Shown here: positions 1 through 9,604 of the stretch, piece after piece | Position numbering within the stretch: the stretch's first letter is position 1 | How the letters are laid out: every line of letters starts with the position of its first letter | Assembly: GCA_965205965.1 (NCBI GenBank) | Contig: CBDBHT010000008.1 | Coordinates: forward strand, 124,001 to 188,000 | Direction: 5' to 3' | DNA length: 64,000 nucleotides | From: Bin55 sp965205965 | GTDB taxonomy: Bacteria > Pseudomonadota > Gammaproteobacteria > Pseudomonadales > Azotimanducaceae | The notes under the pieces: generated by a model | What the model was told of the DNA's origin: nothing | Database searches by the model: none | What the model saw: the letters and a program-made list of their open reading frames with translations, nothing else | Program-made: the position numbers and the translations under genes

Positions 1-149
1 CAACTGTGTAAATGCTCGTTCTTGTAGTTGTAGTCGTTCTTGCATCTGATTCACCTGTGTTTGCTGAGTTTCAGATATTTGTGCAAGGCGGCCAACGATT
101 TCGTTGCTATAGCCGGAATTCGAGGGTTGTCGACGACTAAGTAAGAAAA

Positions 150-1058
150 GGCTCTTATGTATCCACTTGTGTATAGTTTGCTAAATGAGGTGAAAGGAAG
201 TCTGCCTCCATCGATTCTTCAAGTTTGAATTCCGATCTCATCAACCAGCGCATGTAGTGGTCCAGGTAGCGTGTAGAGACACCGCGGTGGTGATGGTTCA
301 GCCATCGCTTCATGGTCATATGGTCATATGACGCGGGTTAACCGTGTTGAGATGCCAACTCCCGCGGCGAAGTTCACGTCGGCTGACGCGAACCACTTCC
401 TGGTGCATGTTCAGGCTCCGGCTTGCCATTTCGTAGCTGGGATGTCCATCGGTGACACAAACGCAATCTTCGGCCAGCCCTTCCGACATTGCCGGAGCGA
501 TGTCCGTCCCCGCCGTCGACGAGAGGGCTTCCATATCAGTCGGCTCGCCGCGAGATGCTGCCGTCAAGACGGGCCGCTGGTCCGACACCAGACCCTCGGC
601 GTCCGCGATTTCCTCCTCGCTCGGCCGACTGATGCAGCGTCAGCCGATCTCGCAAGCACGCTTCGAATACCGACCACTTCGACTTGTGCCTCAAGCCAGC
701 AAGATGAGTCCCGGTCAGCGCGTGAAAGGTTCGTCCGCACGATGCCGAACGGCAACGAAATCGACACAAGCCTGCCGACTTCCCGTAACGCACCACCCCT
801 GAGGAACCGCAATGCGTACATACTCGCAATCGGGCCAACTCTGCTTCCCGTTGACGAACTTGTTCGGGTAGCTCGTCACTCTTGACCGATTTCTGGACTC
901 CGAGCATCAGTCTCCGCTTCTGCGCTGGGGTCAGCCTAAGAATCTGGTTTAGCATCTCCTTGAATTCGCGAGGACTCATTGGTTTTCCTCAACCCATTGA
1001 ACTATCGTATATTATGGCTGCTTGTTAATCACTCCCAACATAAGACTACATAAGAGCC
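150..1058 (-). mobile_element. IS1595-family insertion sequence with 8-bp target duplication
   Basis: The ends are inverted repeats: GGCTCTTATGTA at 150 and its reverse complement ending at 1058. TAAGAAAA occurs at 142-149 and again at 1059-1066, an 8-bp target duplication, the length usual for IS1595. The transposase inside is defective, so the copy is not autonomous. The first 139 bp recur at 26188-26326. Confidence 0.85.
316..979 (-). pseudogene. IS1595-type transposase, frameshifted and internally shortened
   Basis: The N-terminal part (start at 979) carries the zinc-ribbon pattern CTHCGS...CRFRCRSASCGRTF followed by ALTGTHLAGLRHKSKW, the signature of the IS1595/ISXO2 group. The frame then shifts; the C-terminal part (ADMEALSSTAG...VTDGHPSYEMASRSL...HLNTVN) continues in another minus-strand frame to 316. 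The joined length is well below the roughly 300 residues usual for the family and the central DDE region is largely missing, so this is a dead transposase. Confidence 0.75.
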
Positions 1059-1142
1059 TAAGAAAATTACTACAGATGCAAGTGCTAGAATAACTAAGCC
1101 TACTGAGACGAAGGCTAAGGTCAGTGTCGTGTCAAAATCCAT

Positions 1143-1494
1143 GGTGCTCTGGAGTGTTTTTTGAGGGACTCAGATCGGTCAATATCAGGCGTAACATTCT
1201 TTTATTGTATGTTTCGAGTTCGGATGGGTGTCGGAGTTTAGGCATCAACTCAGCACTAGTAAGTATTGGTCTGGTAACGTTTAGCGCAACGACCTTGCTT
1301 AAGTTTATGCAAGAGCTGATTGGAGCAAACGTTGCAACGCAGAATAATCCATTCCTTTGAGCCGAGAACATCTTAACTTCATTTTCTCCGGTATTTTGGG
1401 TACTCCAGTTTTGCAAAGCGAGAAATTGTTCCCTAATACTATAACCAGCTACAGTTTCCACGAATTTATTTCCTAATCGTGGTTGAGGGTATCA
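1143..1494. other. No recognisable gene
   Basis: Open frames on both strands (109 codons minus, 78 codons plus) match nothing I recognise and lack good ribosome-binding sites. It would hold the promoter of the broken rmuC gene. Confidence 0.4.
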
Positions 1495-2049
1495 CTAGCC
1501 CTTATTTCTCATAATGGATGGCTTGGGTGCGATGTATGTGCGTGTAAGTTGTTGATACCACGAAGTTGGTTGGACTTTGCCGGGGGGAAGGGGATGGTAG
1601 CGGGGTGCGTTCGGACGGATGGGTGCGTTGGATGGCGAAAGGGGTGCGTTCGGGTCGGACGGAAGCGGGGTGCGTGCGGTGCTGAGTGCGATGCTGGCGG
1701 AAGCGGTGCGGACGTGTAGCATGCGCCTGGGCCCGTTTTGCGGACCGCCACGACCGGCGTGCAAAGCGGCGCATCCCGTGCAAGATGCTGTTGTCGACTG
1801 GATGATGAGCCATGTGGGTGAGCATGCGGCGGACGCCCCTATCGCACGCCCTTGGGTCCTGGTCTTGACGAGACCCGAACGCTCCCCGACTGTCGGGAGG
1901 TCTCGCCCCCGGTGGCTGCGATGGCATGCGGATGAACGGAAAGGGATCCCGGTCTTTGAGGATGTCGTGTAACCGGTTGATATACGGAAACCTATTCGAT
2001 TTTTTGGGGGTTCTTCAAAAAAACACTTGCGTTTTGGCATGGGTTATGG

Positions 2050-3727
2050 CCAGCAATTCCCCGTATAGTTTCATTTTGGGCTTGATGTCGGTCTTTTCAT
2101 GTTTCGGTACGGGGAACCGACGTTTTCAGACGGTTTGCACGGTATGTCGTTGTGCGTTGGAACGAGTTCCGGGCATCGATATGCAGGTCTCTTGACCGTC
2201 AGGGCGGCATGGGGTCTCGGGGACATCCCGATCTTCTTCATCGAGCAGCTGGAGAGGCGGTCGGCCGTCAGGACGTATCGTAGGCGAGGTACGCGGTGTA
2301 GATCCCGAGGGCGTGGCCGTACAGTTCCTGCCAGTTGCGGAAGGCTACCGCACAGAAACTGCTGCGCAGACGTTCCCACGTTGCGGTTCGGGTATAGCAC
2401 TTGGCGAAGATTTGCTTCATGACGGGGCAGGCCATTTCCAGCAGCTGGTCGATCAGGAACGCCAGCAGCATCAGCGCAGCGAAAGTATCCGACAGGTGCT
2501 GGGTTCCGTGTCCGAAGTTGTGTTCCAGGTACTGGACGTTCTTCAGCGTGTTGAAGGTCTCGTTCTCGATCTTCCAGCGACTGCGAGCCGCGCGAGCCAG
2601 TTCGCTGGCGTTATGCGGATTGAGCGGCAGATCGGTGACCCAGGTGAACGCCCGCCGCGCATCCTCGCCGGAGCCACGCCGCTCCGAGCTCTGCAGCACC
2701 TGGACCTTCAGGTCGGGGTTCGCAGCATTCAGTTCCACCTCCGGCACCACGCGCAGCTGGCGATCCCGCTCCTGCCCTTCGGGCGAGGGATCCGCAAACC
2801 AGGGCGCATCGGAACGATCCAGCTGAGCCTGCAGATGCGGATGGTCGCCCGCCCGAGCCACCAGCAGAAAGCGCAGTCCATGCTCCTGCAGCAGCCGGAT
2901 CTGGGGACCCTGCGAGAACAGCCCATCGGCAATCACGATCAGCTTCATGCGCCGATAAAGCGAAGCCAGGACCGGAACTAGCCGGGCCCAGGCACCCCGC
3001 TCGCAGTCGTTCTTCGTCGAGCCATCCCCGTTGCAAACCGCTTCTATCGCCATCGGCAGCACCTGCCGCTGATCCGGATGCACCATCACCGCACACAACT
3101 GCTGATGGGAGTACGTGGTCGAACCGTTGCGGTGCCGGGCCCGCAGACAGCACGGACCGTGAACCCGCTGGGAGGAAAAGGTGCCGGTACCATCCACGGC
3201 TACCAGATAATGACCGCGCCACGCCGACATCCGCTGCAGTACCTTGCCGCGCTGGGCGCGTTGCAGAACCTGCTGAAACGCCCGCCGATACCGCACCGGC
3301 GAGATCGGATCCAGGCGACGGCGCAGGGTCGTGTCGCAGGGAACCTGCGCCAGACCGTACAGACGATGCAGATTCATCTCCACCACCGAGTGCCGCTGCC
3401 TCGTTAAATCAAACTGCAGCAGCGAAGCGTGCTTCTCCAGAAACACCGCCAGACCCGACATCAGACAGTCGCCGGTGGAAAACTTCCGCCCGCAAACCTT
3501 CTCAACGACCCCCTCAAATACTTCACGAACCACCCGCAGCAATCCGGGCTTGCTCACATCCTTGCGCAACTTCAACGCACCCATCCTTGGATACCTCGTT
3601 TGTCTGGTAACTCTATATTAACCTATCATCCGCCCTCAAACGATAAGCCTACGCTCTTATTATCGCGAAAGCCAATGCGCAAAGCCCATACCTATAGCGG
3701 GGTTGGGGCTATACGGGGAATTGCTGG
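2050..3727 (-). mobile_element. Complete 1.68-kb DDE insertion sequence with 7-bp target duplication
   Basis: The ends are perfect 19-bp inverted repeats (CCAGCAATTCCCCGTATAG at 2050, its complement ending at 3727). GTTATGG is duplicated at 2043-2049 and 3728-3734; the empty site survives in the composite copies at 18101 and 36339. One transposase gene fills it. A 98-bp derivative lies at 54380-54477 and a decayed right end at 42224-42502. Confidence 0.9.
2268..3584 (-). CDS. DDE transposase (IS4-superfamily-like)
   Basis: A 438-residue intact transposase. Visible blocks: VAVDGTGTFSS (first catalytic Asp), VIADGLFSQGPQI (second Asp), FTWVTDLPLNPHNA and then RWKIENETFNTLK, the R-x3-E part of the third catalytic region, followed by YLEHNFGHGTQHL. 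These are typical of DDE transposases related to IS4. I cannot assign the exact ISfinder family; the 7-bp duplication fits IS4-like groups. The start follows an AAGG ribosome site (minus strand, upstream of 3584). A related but different and badly decayed transposase lies at 51783-54339. Confidence 0.8.
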   Translation of the reverse strand: MGALKLRKDVSKPGLLRVVREVFEGVVEKVCGRKFSTGDCLMSGLAVFLEKHASLLQFDLTRQRHSVVEMNLHRLYGLAQVPCDTTLRRRLDPISPVRYRRAFQQVLQRAQRGKVLQRMSAWRGHYLVAVDGTGTFSSQRVHGPCCLRARHRNGSTTYSHQQLCAVMVHPDQRQVLPMAIEAVCNGDGSTKNDCERGAWARLVPVLASLYRRMKLIVIADGLFSQGPQIRLLQEHGLRFLLVARAGDHPHLQAQLDRSDAPWFADPSPEGQERDRQLRVVPEVELNAANPDLKVQVLQSSERRGSGEDARRAFTWVTDLPLNPHNASELARAARSRWKIENETFNTLKNVQYLEHNFGHGTQHLSDTFAALMLLAFLIDQLLEMACPVMKQIFAKCYTRTATWERLRSSFCAVAFRNWQELYGHALGIYTAYLAYDTS

Positions 3728-3752
3728 GTTATGGCAATCTACGCTTGGTTAG

Positions 3753-4166
3753 ATGGTCTCTGGTGCAAACGTGATGGATTTCCGAATCGAGAACTTGAAG
3801 TCGACCACCTTGGGTGGCACGCGGCGGACCCGCCGTTGGATGGTGGACCTTCAGAAGACGGTGGCACGGTTTTCGGCACTGAGCCGCCATGAGTTGGCGT
3901 CCACCCTGTGTAGTCATCTGGGCTGGTTCACGCCGAAGGGTTGGGATCGATTGGGGTCCTGCAGGTCGCCGGCAGCCGTCTTGGCCCCGGAGGATGCTGT
4001 GGTCCGGCTCTGGCAGCGGCGGCGGCGCGTGCTGAACACGCTGGTGGTCGTACTGTGCATGTTCCGGTTGGTGTTCTGGAAGGGGCGTCCGGGATATGCG
4101 GCCACGCTGGCCGAAGGGTGGGCGCAACGCGGCCGATGGGGTCGGATGGAGGAGGGCACGGGATGA
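3753..4166 (+). CDS. 137-residue open frame in the composite leader
   Basis: This frame lies just upstream of the composite transposase and is conserved in copies A, B and C. Its first 60 residues (MDFRIENLKSTTLGGTR..., LSRHELASTLCSHLGW, then TPKG) resemble the N-terminal DNA-binding-like domain found ahead of some DUF4338/IS4-type transposases; that likeness is from memory. The remainder, rich in Arg and Trp, is not recognised. A version closer to the presumed ancestor, without the tail, is at 41898-42120. It may be captured foreign sequence and not a working gene. Confidence 0.35.
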   Translation: MVSGANVMDFRIENLKSTTLGGTRRTRRWMVDLQKTVARFSALSRHELASTLCSHLGWFTPKGWDRLGSCRSPAAVLAPEDAVVRLWQRRRRVLNTLVVVLCMFRLVFWKGRPGYAATLAEGWAQRGRWGRMEEGTG

Positions 4167-5273
4167 AGAGCAAGCAAAAGCGCGGCGCGGACCGGTTGAT
4201 GCGTCGGATGGCGAAAGGGGTCCGTCCGGGGCGGATGGAGGTGGACTGCAGTGGAGGCGAGCTGAGTTCCAACGGGGGATCGGCACTGCTGATGATGCTG
4301 GCCGAGCAGGTCCGGCTGTTCGAGCGCGCCTCGGAATGTTTCACGGACCACCGGGACCCGTCTAAGGTGGTGCATCCGCTAGTAGCGTTGCTGGGGCAGC
4401 GGATCTTGGGTCTCGCGCTGGGCTACGAAGATGTGAACGATCACGACGAGCTGCGGCGGGACCGGGCCCTGTCCACGGCCATGGGGCGTGTGGAGTGTGC
4501 GCGTTCGGACTGCGAGCCGCTGGCCGGCAAAAGCACGCTGAACCGGATGGAGCTGTCGGCGAACGGGCGGGACCCGGCGAAAGCGCGCCAGATCACCGTG
4601 GATTTCGATGCGCTCGACGAGCTGCTCGTGGAGCTTACCTGGTGTGGGGCGAGCGGGGCCAGATGCCGAAGCGGCTGGTGCTGGATATCGATGCCACGGA
4701 CGTGGAACTGCACGGCCGGCAGGAGCACCGGTTCTATCACGGGTACTACCATGAATACTGCTACCTTCCGCGGCTGGTGTTCTGCAACGGCTGGCCGGTG
4801 CGGACAGAACTGCGCACGTCGAGCAGCGATGTGGCGGCGGGCGTGGTGGAAACGGTCGAGCCGCTCGTGGACCGGCTGCGGAAGCGATTTCCGCAGGTGC
4901 CGATCCTGATCCGCGCCGACGGGGCCTACTGCCGCGACGAGTTGATGACGTGGTGCGAGGCGCGGGGCGTGGATTACGTGCTGGGACTGCCGCGCAATGA
5001 TCGGCTGAAAGACCGGGTCCAACCGTTGATGGACGATCTGCGGGACCGGTTGAAGCGGGATCCGGACTATGCGCAGCAAGCGGTCCGCGGCTACCAGAGC
5101 TTCGACTATCGCACGCGCGACAGCTGGAGCCGCGAACGCCGCGTGATCGCCAAGGCCGAATGGCTGCCGGGACAACCGGTCGGCAACGCGGACGGGGAAC
5201 CGGTCGGCAAGGCCGACGGCGGACCGGAGGCCGGCGCGGAAGACCCATGTGCGACGGTCGGCGAAGCCCGGTA
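4163..5273 (+). pseudogene. IS1380-family transposase, copy B (frameshift, truncated)
   Basis: Begins with ATG at 4163 after GGAGGAGGGC, identical in layout to copy A. Conserved IS1380 blocks are present: CFTDHRDPSK, LALGYEDVNDHDELRRDR, RADGAYCRDELMTWCEARG, VDYVLGLPRNDRLKDR. Near 4635 one base is missing relative to copy A, which shifts the frame, and IS256 copy 1 removes the C-terminal third. It cannot make an active transposase. Confidence 0.85.
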
Positions 5274-5308
5274 AGTTGTGTCAAGAATTTTCTGCAATTT
5301 CCAGTGGG

Positions 5309-5342
5309 AGTGGAGACCCGCCCATATGGGCGGGTCTCCACT
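5309..5342. terminator. Perfect 34-bp palindrome beside the IS256 transposase stop
   Basis: A perfect inverted repeat centred at 5325/5326 (arms AGTGGAGACCCGCCCAT and its complement). It lies between the transposase stop and the terminal repeat and recurs in all four IS256 copies. It could stop transcription in both directions or take part in transposition. This copy carries a paired change in both arms compared with the other three. Confidence 0.5.
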
Positions 5343-5364
5343 CGGCGCGAAATTTTTGGGTGTT

Positions 5365-6588
5365 TCATGCCGCCTCCTGCCATGTCTCGGATTCCGGTTC
5401 GGGTGCGCGAACCACGCCGATCCGGTCATATAGATAACGCTGCCCCGTCAGCCACCGCTCATGGGTCTCCGCCGCAAGTGCCAAGATCAGACGCAGACAG
5501 GACTCCGCGTTCGGAAAGATCCTGACGACACGCGTTCGCCGGCGGAGCTCCTCGTTGTACCGCTCCAGCATGTTCGTGGACTTCATCCGCAGGGGCGATG
5601 TTCCCTGGGCAGCCGATACACCGTCAGCGTCTCCTCGACATGATCCTCGACCCATTCCACTAGCCTGCCAAACCCTTTCTCATCGCCCCAACGGGCTACC
5701 CAGGCACCCAGTGCCTCACGAGCCTCCCCGACATGCTCACGGCCCCACAACCGTTTCAAACCCTCCAGACACGCGGGATCAGCACTCCGGGACAGTTTGT
5801 CCCTGGCATTGCGCAGAAAATGGACGCAGCACCGTTGCCACAACGCGGTCGGCAACACTTTCGAGATCGCATGCTTCAATCCCTCATGACTGTCCGAGAC
5901 CACATACTCGACTCCCCGCAGGCCACGTTCCTTCAGATGCGAGAGGAATTCCGTCCACGACCCCTCGCTTTCCCGGTTCGCCACTTCCACCGCCAGCACC
6001 TGACGCCGACCCTCGCCGTCAATCCCGATGGCAATCTGCACTGCCCGGGAACGCACCGAGCCCTCCTCACGCACCTTCTCATACCGGGCATCCAGCAACA
6101 CATACGGATACGCCTCCTCCAGCCGACGTTTCGCAAACGCCTTCAGGGACGTGTCCAGCTTCGACACCATGGCCGAGATCGTCGCCGGCGAAAACTCGTG
6201 ACCGCACAGACCCTCCGCCAGTCGGCTCACCCGACGCGTCGAGACCCCCTGCACATACATCTCCGACAGCACCGCCACCAGGGCCTTCTCCGAACGCTGA
6301 TAGCGCTCGAACACCCGCGTGCTGAACCTGGCCGCTGCGTTCCTGCGGAACCCTCAGCTCGATCTCGCCCACCTTCATCGTCAGATCGCGCCGGTAGTAG
6401 CCAGAACGGTAGCCCTGACGCGTCTTCGTCCGCTCGCTCTTGCCCGCTCCCAGAAACTCCGTCATCTCACTCTCCAGCACCTCGTTGAGCGTCTCTTGCA
6501 CCAGCCGCCTCACAAAGTCCTCATCGTCCGCCAGATGATGACATGCCGACTTCTTCGTGTCATTGTGCGTATAATCTTCCCGAATTAT
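5365..6588 (-). pseudogene. IS256-family transposase, copy 1 (two frameshifts, lost start)
   Basis: Same protein as the intact copy at 29200-30420. The start codon ATG has become ATA (6588), one base is inserted near 6330 and two near 5595. Recognisable blocks are YVLLDARYEKVRE, VVSDSHEGLKHAISK and RCCVHFLRNARDKL. Not functional as read. Confidence 0.85.
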
Positions 6589-6769
6589 TTTTTGCTCCTT
6601 TGTCATAAATTGTGTAATGAATGATTCGTGCCTGGACGCGGTTCCGCGTCCAGGCATCTCCACATTCCCGATGAAACATCAGATTCTAACCATCCGTCTG
6701 TCGTTACAGCTCGTTTTTCGTTTTTGCAGATAAATTTATACACAACCTTATTTTCGAGGCACTTACGTC

Positions 6770-7569
6770 GTGAAAGATTGGACATGCAAAATCCATTGTG
6801 GGGATTGTCTGGACGTAATGAAATTGATGCCAGATGATTGCATAGACCTGATTGTTACTTCCCCGTCTTATGCGGATGCAAGAACTCATACTTACGGTGG
6901 TATTCAGCCAGATGAATATGGAAAATGGTTTTGCTAACGAGCCGAGCAAATGAAGCGGATCTTAAAGCTTACCGGATCATTTGTTTTGAACATCAAAGAA
7001 AAAGCTGTGGACGGTGAACAGCATACTTACGTTCTTGAGTTGATATTGACCCTCAAGAGGGAAACCGGGTTCAGATGGGAAAAGAATGCATCTGACACAA
7101 AACCACGGCTGCACCCGGCAAATGGCAATATCGTTTTAGAGACGCTTGGGAACGCATTCTTCATTTCAGTAAAACTCAAGGCATTAAAATGCATCAAGAC
7201 GCTGTAAATATACCCATGGGCAACTGGAAGAATTATGAGGCTTGGAAATATGAGCATGAACGATCGTGAACGTAGGGATTCTGCAACCAGTTCAGGAATT
7301 GGTTGAAAAATTCCAGCGTGGGCGGGAAAAGATACGGAATACACGTCTAATGTTCTTCATACATCTCCTGTAGCTCACAATACTGGGCATAGTGCTACCT
7401 TTTCTGAATGGCCTGCCCGAATTTTTTTATTAAACTATTTACTGATAGAAGGGGCGTTGTGCTCGATCCGTTTATGGGCAGTGGTACGACTTACAGAATA
7501 GCGGGACATCTTGGTCGTGTTCCTATAGGCATTGAGATCAATCCAAAGTACATTGATCGGGCGACGTAA
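6770..7569 (+). pseudogene. Decayed beta-class DNA methyltransferase
   Basis: From GTG at 6770 one frame reads CGDCLDVMKLMPDDCIDLIV then TSPSY, the catalytic motif IV of amino-methyltransferases. After a stop near 6935 another frame gives MKRILKLTGSFVLNIKEKAV and VLELILTLKRETGFRW; later frames give DAWERILHFSKTQ, VNIPMGNWK and finally LDPFMGSGTT...IGIEINPKYID, the S-adenosylmethionine motif I. Motif IV before motif I defines the beta class (N4-cytosine or N6-adenine). Several frameshifts and stops make this a pseudogene. IS256 copy 1 lies 23 bp upstream. No restriction partner gene is visible. Confidence 0.75.
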
Positions 7570-7755
7570 GCGTTAGGTAAGGCACTAGATTTTCATCCCG
7601 GTACCGAAGGTTCCAAATTTTTAATCGCCACGCTTACATTCAAGTGTTGTGTAAAAACAGAACACTCTTTTTTAACCGTTTAATGAAATTCGACACGAAT
7701 CGACTTAAATATACTTGACCTTAGCTAGCATCGGTCGCATGCTAATCGCAAATTT

Positions 7756-9522
7756 ATGTACACGAATATTCGAAATGTAGCAATTATTGCTCATGTTGAC
7801 CATGGCAAAACTACACTCGTTGATCGACTGCTTCAGCATACAAAAATGGATACACGTCACAAGCTAGAGGATCGTGTCCTTGACAGCAACGAACTTGAGA
7901 AAGAACGTGGCATAACGATTCTCTCAAAGAATACAGCGGTCGAATACAAAAATTGCCGTGTCAACATCGTTGATACGCCTGGCCACGCCGACTTCGGAGG
8001 CGAAGTTGAACGAATCTTATCAATGGTAGATGCAGTGCTATTGGTTGTAGATGCCGTGGAAGGACCAATGCCCCAAACTCGGTTCGTAACCAGCAAAGCA
8101 TTCGAAGCTGGATTAAATCCGCTTGTAGTCATAAACAAAATTGACAGGCCAGAAGCTCGCCCGTATGAAATTGCAAGCGACGTACTAGAACTTTTCGATG
8201 ATCTTGACGCAACTGATAAACAGCTGGATTTTCCTATCGTCTACGCCTCTGCTACTGAAAATATTTCTGGCACCGCTCCCGACAAGTTAACTGATGGCAT
8301 GGGACCATTACTTGATCTAATACTTGAAAGCATTCCCCCACCTCAGGTCGAAAGGGGTGCCTTTCAGATGCAAATAAGCACTTTGGATTACTCACCTTAT
8401 GAAGGAGCAATTGGAATCGGGCGCATTTATCGCGGATCCCTCAGACCTCGTGAAAAAGTGACAGTAGTTAGTAGGGAAGGGGTTACGCGGAAGGCTCAAA
8501 TATCTAGTATATACGCCACGAAAGGGTTGGAACGAGTCGAGTTGGATCTGGCTGAGGCTGGAGATATTGTCTGTGTTACGGGAGTGCGTAACGTAGGTGT
8601 ATCGGATACTTTGTGCGACCCACGCGTGGTTGATTCTCTCCCGCCGTTAAGGGTTGATGAACCGACACTTACCATGACCTTTGGCGTGAATACTTCGCCG
8701 TTTGTGGGGAAATCAGGTAAATTTCTGACGAGCCGGCAATTGGCTGAAAGATTGTTCACCGAGGCTTCACATAACGTGGCACTACGTGTTGAGGCAACGG
8801 AAGATCCCGAAAGATTCAAGGTGTCCGGAAGAGGCGAGTTACATCTCTCCGTCCTGATCGAAACAATGCGACGCGAGGGCTATGAGCTTGCCGTCTCCCG
8901 ACCAACGGTTGTCACACGCATGAACAATGGAGCAACGGAAGAACCATTCGACTCCGTCGTGCTTGAGTTCCCTTCAATTTATCAAGGGAAAGTCATGCAA
9001 GTTCTTGGTGAGAGAAAATCTGAGTTCGGGAACGTACATACCGATACCAAGGGAAACGTGCGAATAACATTTACCGTTGCCACCCGCGGATTGTTAGGGT
9101 TTCGCAACATCTTTTCCAGCATCACGTCCGGTCATGGCATTATGACGTTTGCACATGCTGAATATCGACCATTCGTTAGTGGTCTAACCATGGGCCGGCA
9201 AAGGGGTGTCATGGTGTCGAAAGTGGAAGGAAAGGCAGTCGCTTATGCACTTTTCAATCTGCAGAATCGCGGCCGTATGCTTGTCGACCCTGGAACTGAA
9301 GTCTACCAAGGCATGATCGTCGGCATCCACAACCGATCGAACGACCTCATCGTCAATCCATCCAAAGAGAAAAAGATGACCAATATTCGGGCAGCAGCCA
9401 ATGACGAGAACATCTTGCTAACTCCACCGCTACGTTTATCTCTAGAACAGGCACTTGAGATAATCAACGAAGATGAGCTCGTGGAAGTAACTCCCAATGC
9501 AACCCGCCTTCGTAAGAGATGA
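7756..9522 (+). CDS. typA: Ribosome-associated GTPase TypA/BipA
   Basis: A 588-residue translational GTPase that binds the 70S ribosome under stress or cold and helps assemble the large subunit. G-domain motifs are clear: AHVDHGKTTLVDRLL at residues 11-25, DTPGHADFGGEVER near 75 and NKIDRPEARP near 128. The end carries the BipA-specific C-terminal domain (TNIRAAANDENILLTPP). Length is close to the usual 600-615. It stands alone, with pseudogene DNA upstream and a hairpin downstream, and looks intact, with AT-rich codon use like the other core genes. Confidence 0.95.
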   Translation: MYTNIRNVAIIAHVDHGKTTLVDRLLQHTKMDTRHKLEDRVLDSNELEKERGITILSKNTAVEYKNCRVNIVDTPGHADFGGEVERILSMVDAVLLVVDAVEGPMPQTRFVTSKAFEAGLNPLVVINKIDRPEARPYEIASDVLELFDDLDATDKQLDFPIVYASATENISGTAPDKLTDGMGPLLDLILESIPPPQVERGAFQMQISTLDYSPYEGAIGIGRIYRGSLRPREKVTVVSREGVTRKAQISSIYATKGLERVELDLAEAGDIVCVTGVRNVGVSDTLCDPRVVDSLPPLRVDEPTLTMTFGVNTSPFVGKSGKFLTSRQLAERLFTEASHNVALRVEATEDPERFKVSGRGELHLSVLIETMRREGYELAVSRPTVVTRMNNGATEEPFDSVVLEFPSIYQGKVMQVLGERKSEFGNVHTDTKGNVRITFTVATRGLLGFRNIFSSITSGHGIMTFAHAEYRPFVSGLTMGRQRGVMVSKVEGKAVAYALFNLQNRGRMLVDPGTEVYQGMIVGIHNRSNDLIVNPSKEKKMTNIRAAANDENILLTPPLRLSLEQALEIINEDELVEVTPNATRLRKR

Positions 9523-9536
9523 ACGTTGAAGTAACC

Positions 9537-9571
9537 CGTAAAGCTGCATGATCTTCGCCGATCATTTTACG
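9537..9571 (+). terminator. Hairpin after typA
   Basis: CGTAAA and ATGATC on the left pair with GATCAT and TTTACG on the right around the loop TTCGCC, with a five-base bulge. There is no clear T-run, so it may be a weak terminator or an RNA-stabilising hairpin. Confidence 0.35.
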
Positions 9572-9604
9572 TTGCTTCATTCCTATCCTCAGTAACAGAA
9601 ATTT

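Larger units (their letters stand above)
1..1142 (-). pseudogene. rmuC: rmuC 5' part, split by an IS1595 element
   Basis: Two minus-strand pieces, 1142-1059 and 149-1, join in frame when the IS and one 8-bp duplication are removed. The joined reading starts with ATG at 1142, has one hydrophobic segment of about 20 residues (LAFVSVGLVILALASVVIFL), then a glutamine-rich coiled-coil start with the stretch GRLAQISETQQTQVNQMQE. A single N-terminal membrane anchor followed by a coiled coil and the G-R-L-A-Q-x-S/A-E pattern fits RmuC, a nuclease-like protein that limits inversions. Only about 75 residues are visible; the rest lies off the left edge. The element sits right after the membrane segment, so full-length protein cannot be made. 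The RmuC name comes from family memory and is likely, not certain. Confidence 0.6.
1499..5273 (+). mobile_element. IS1380-type composite, copy B (interrupted and 3'-truncated)
   Basis: Starts right after a CTAG (1495-1498) with the left terminal repeat CCCTTATTTCTCATAA, the same end as the copies at 18101 and 36339. It is interrupted by a complete IS at 2050-3727 and cut off at 5273 by IS256 copy 1 inside the transposase gene, so about 500 bp of the 3' end are missing. The transposase also has a one-base loss near 4635. Copy A at 36339-39034 shows the intact arrangement. Confidence 0.8.
5274..6747 (-). mobile_element. IS256-family element, copy 1 (no target duplication)
   Basis: Ends are AGTTGTGTCAAG at 5274 and the complement of GGTTGTGTATAA at 6747, shared by the copies at 29109, 40420 and 52641. 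The left flank is composite copy B and the right flank is a methyltransferase gene; the eight bases on each side differ, so the junction was made by recombination or deletion after insertion. Confidence 0.85.

Noticed and set aside
4441..5175. Long frames antisense to IS1380, IS256 and IS630 transposase genes
   Set aside because: Codon bias of the GC-rich transposases keeps the opposite strand open; these repeat wherever the element is copied and have no independent signals.
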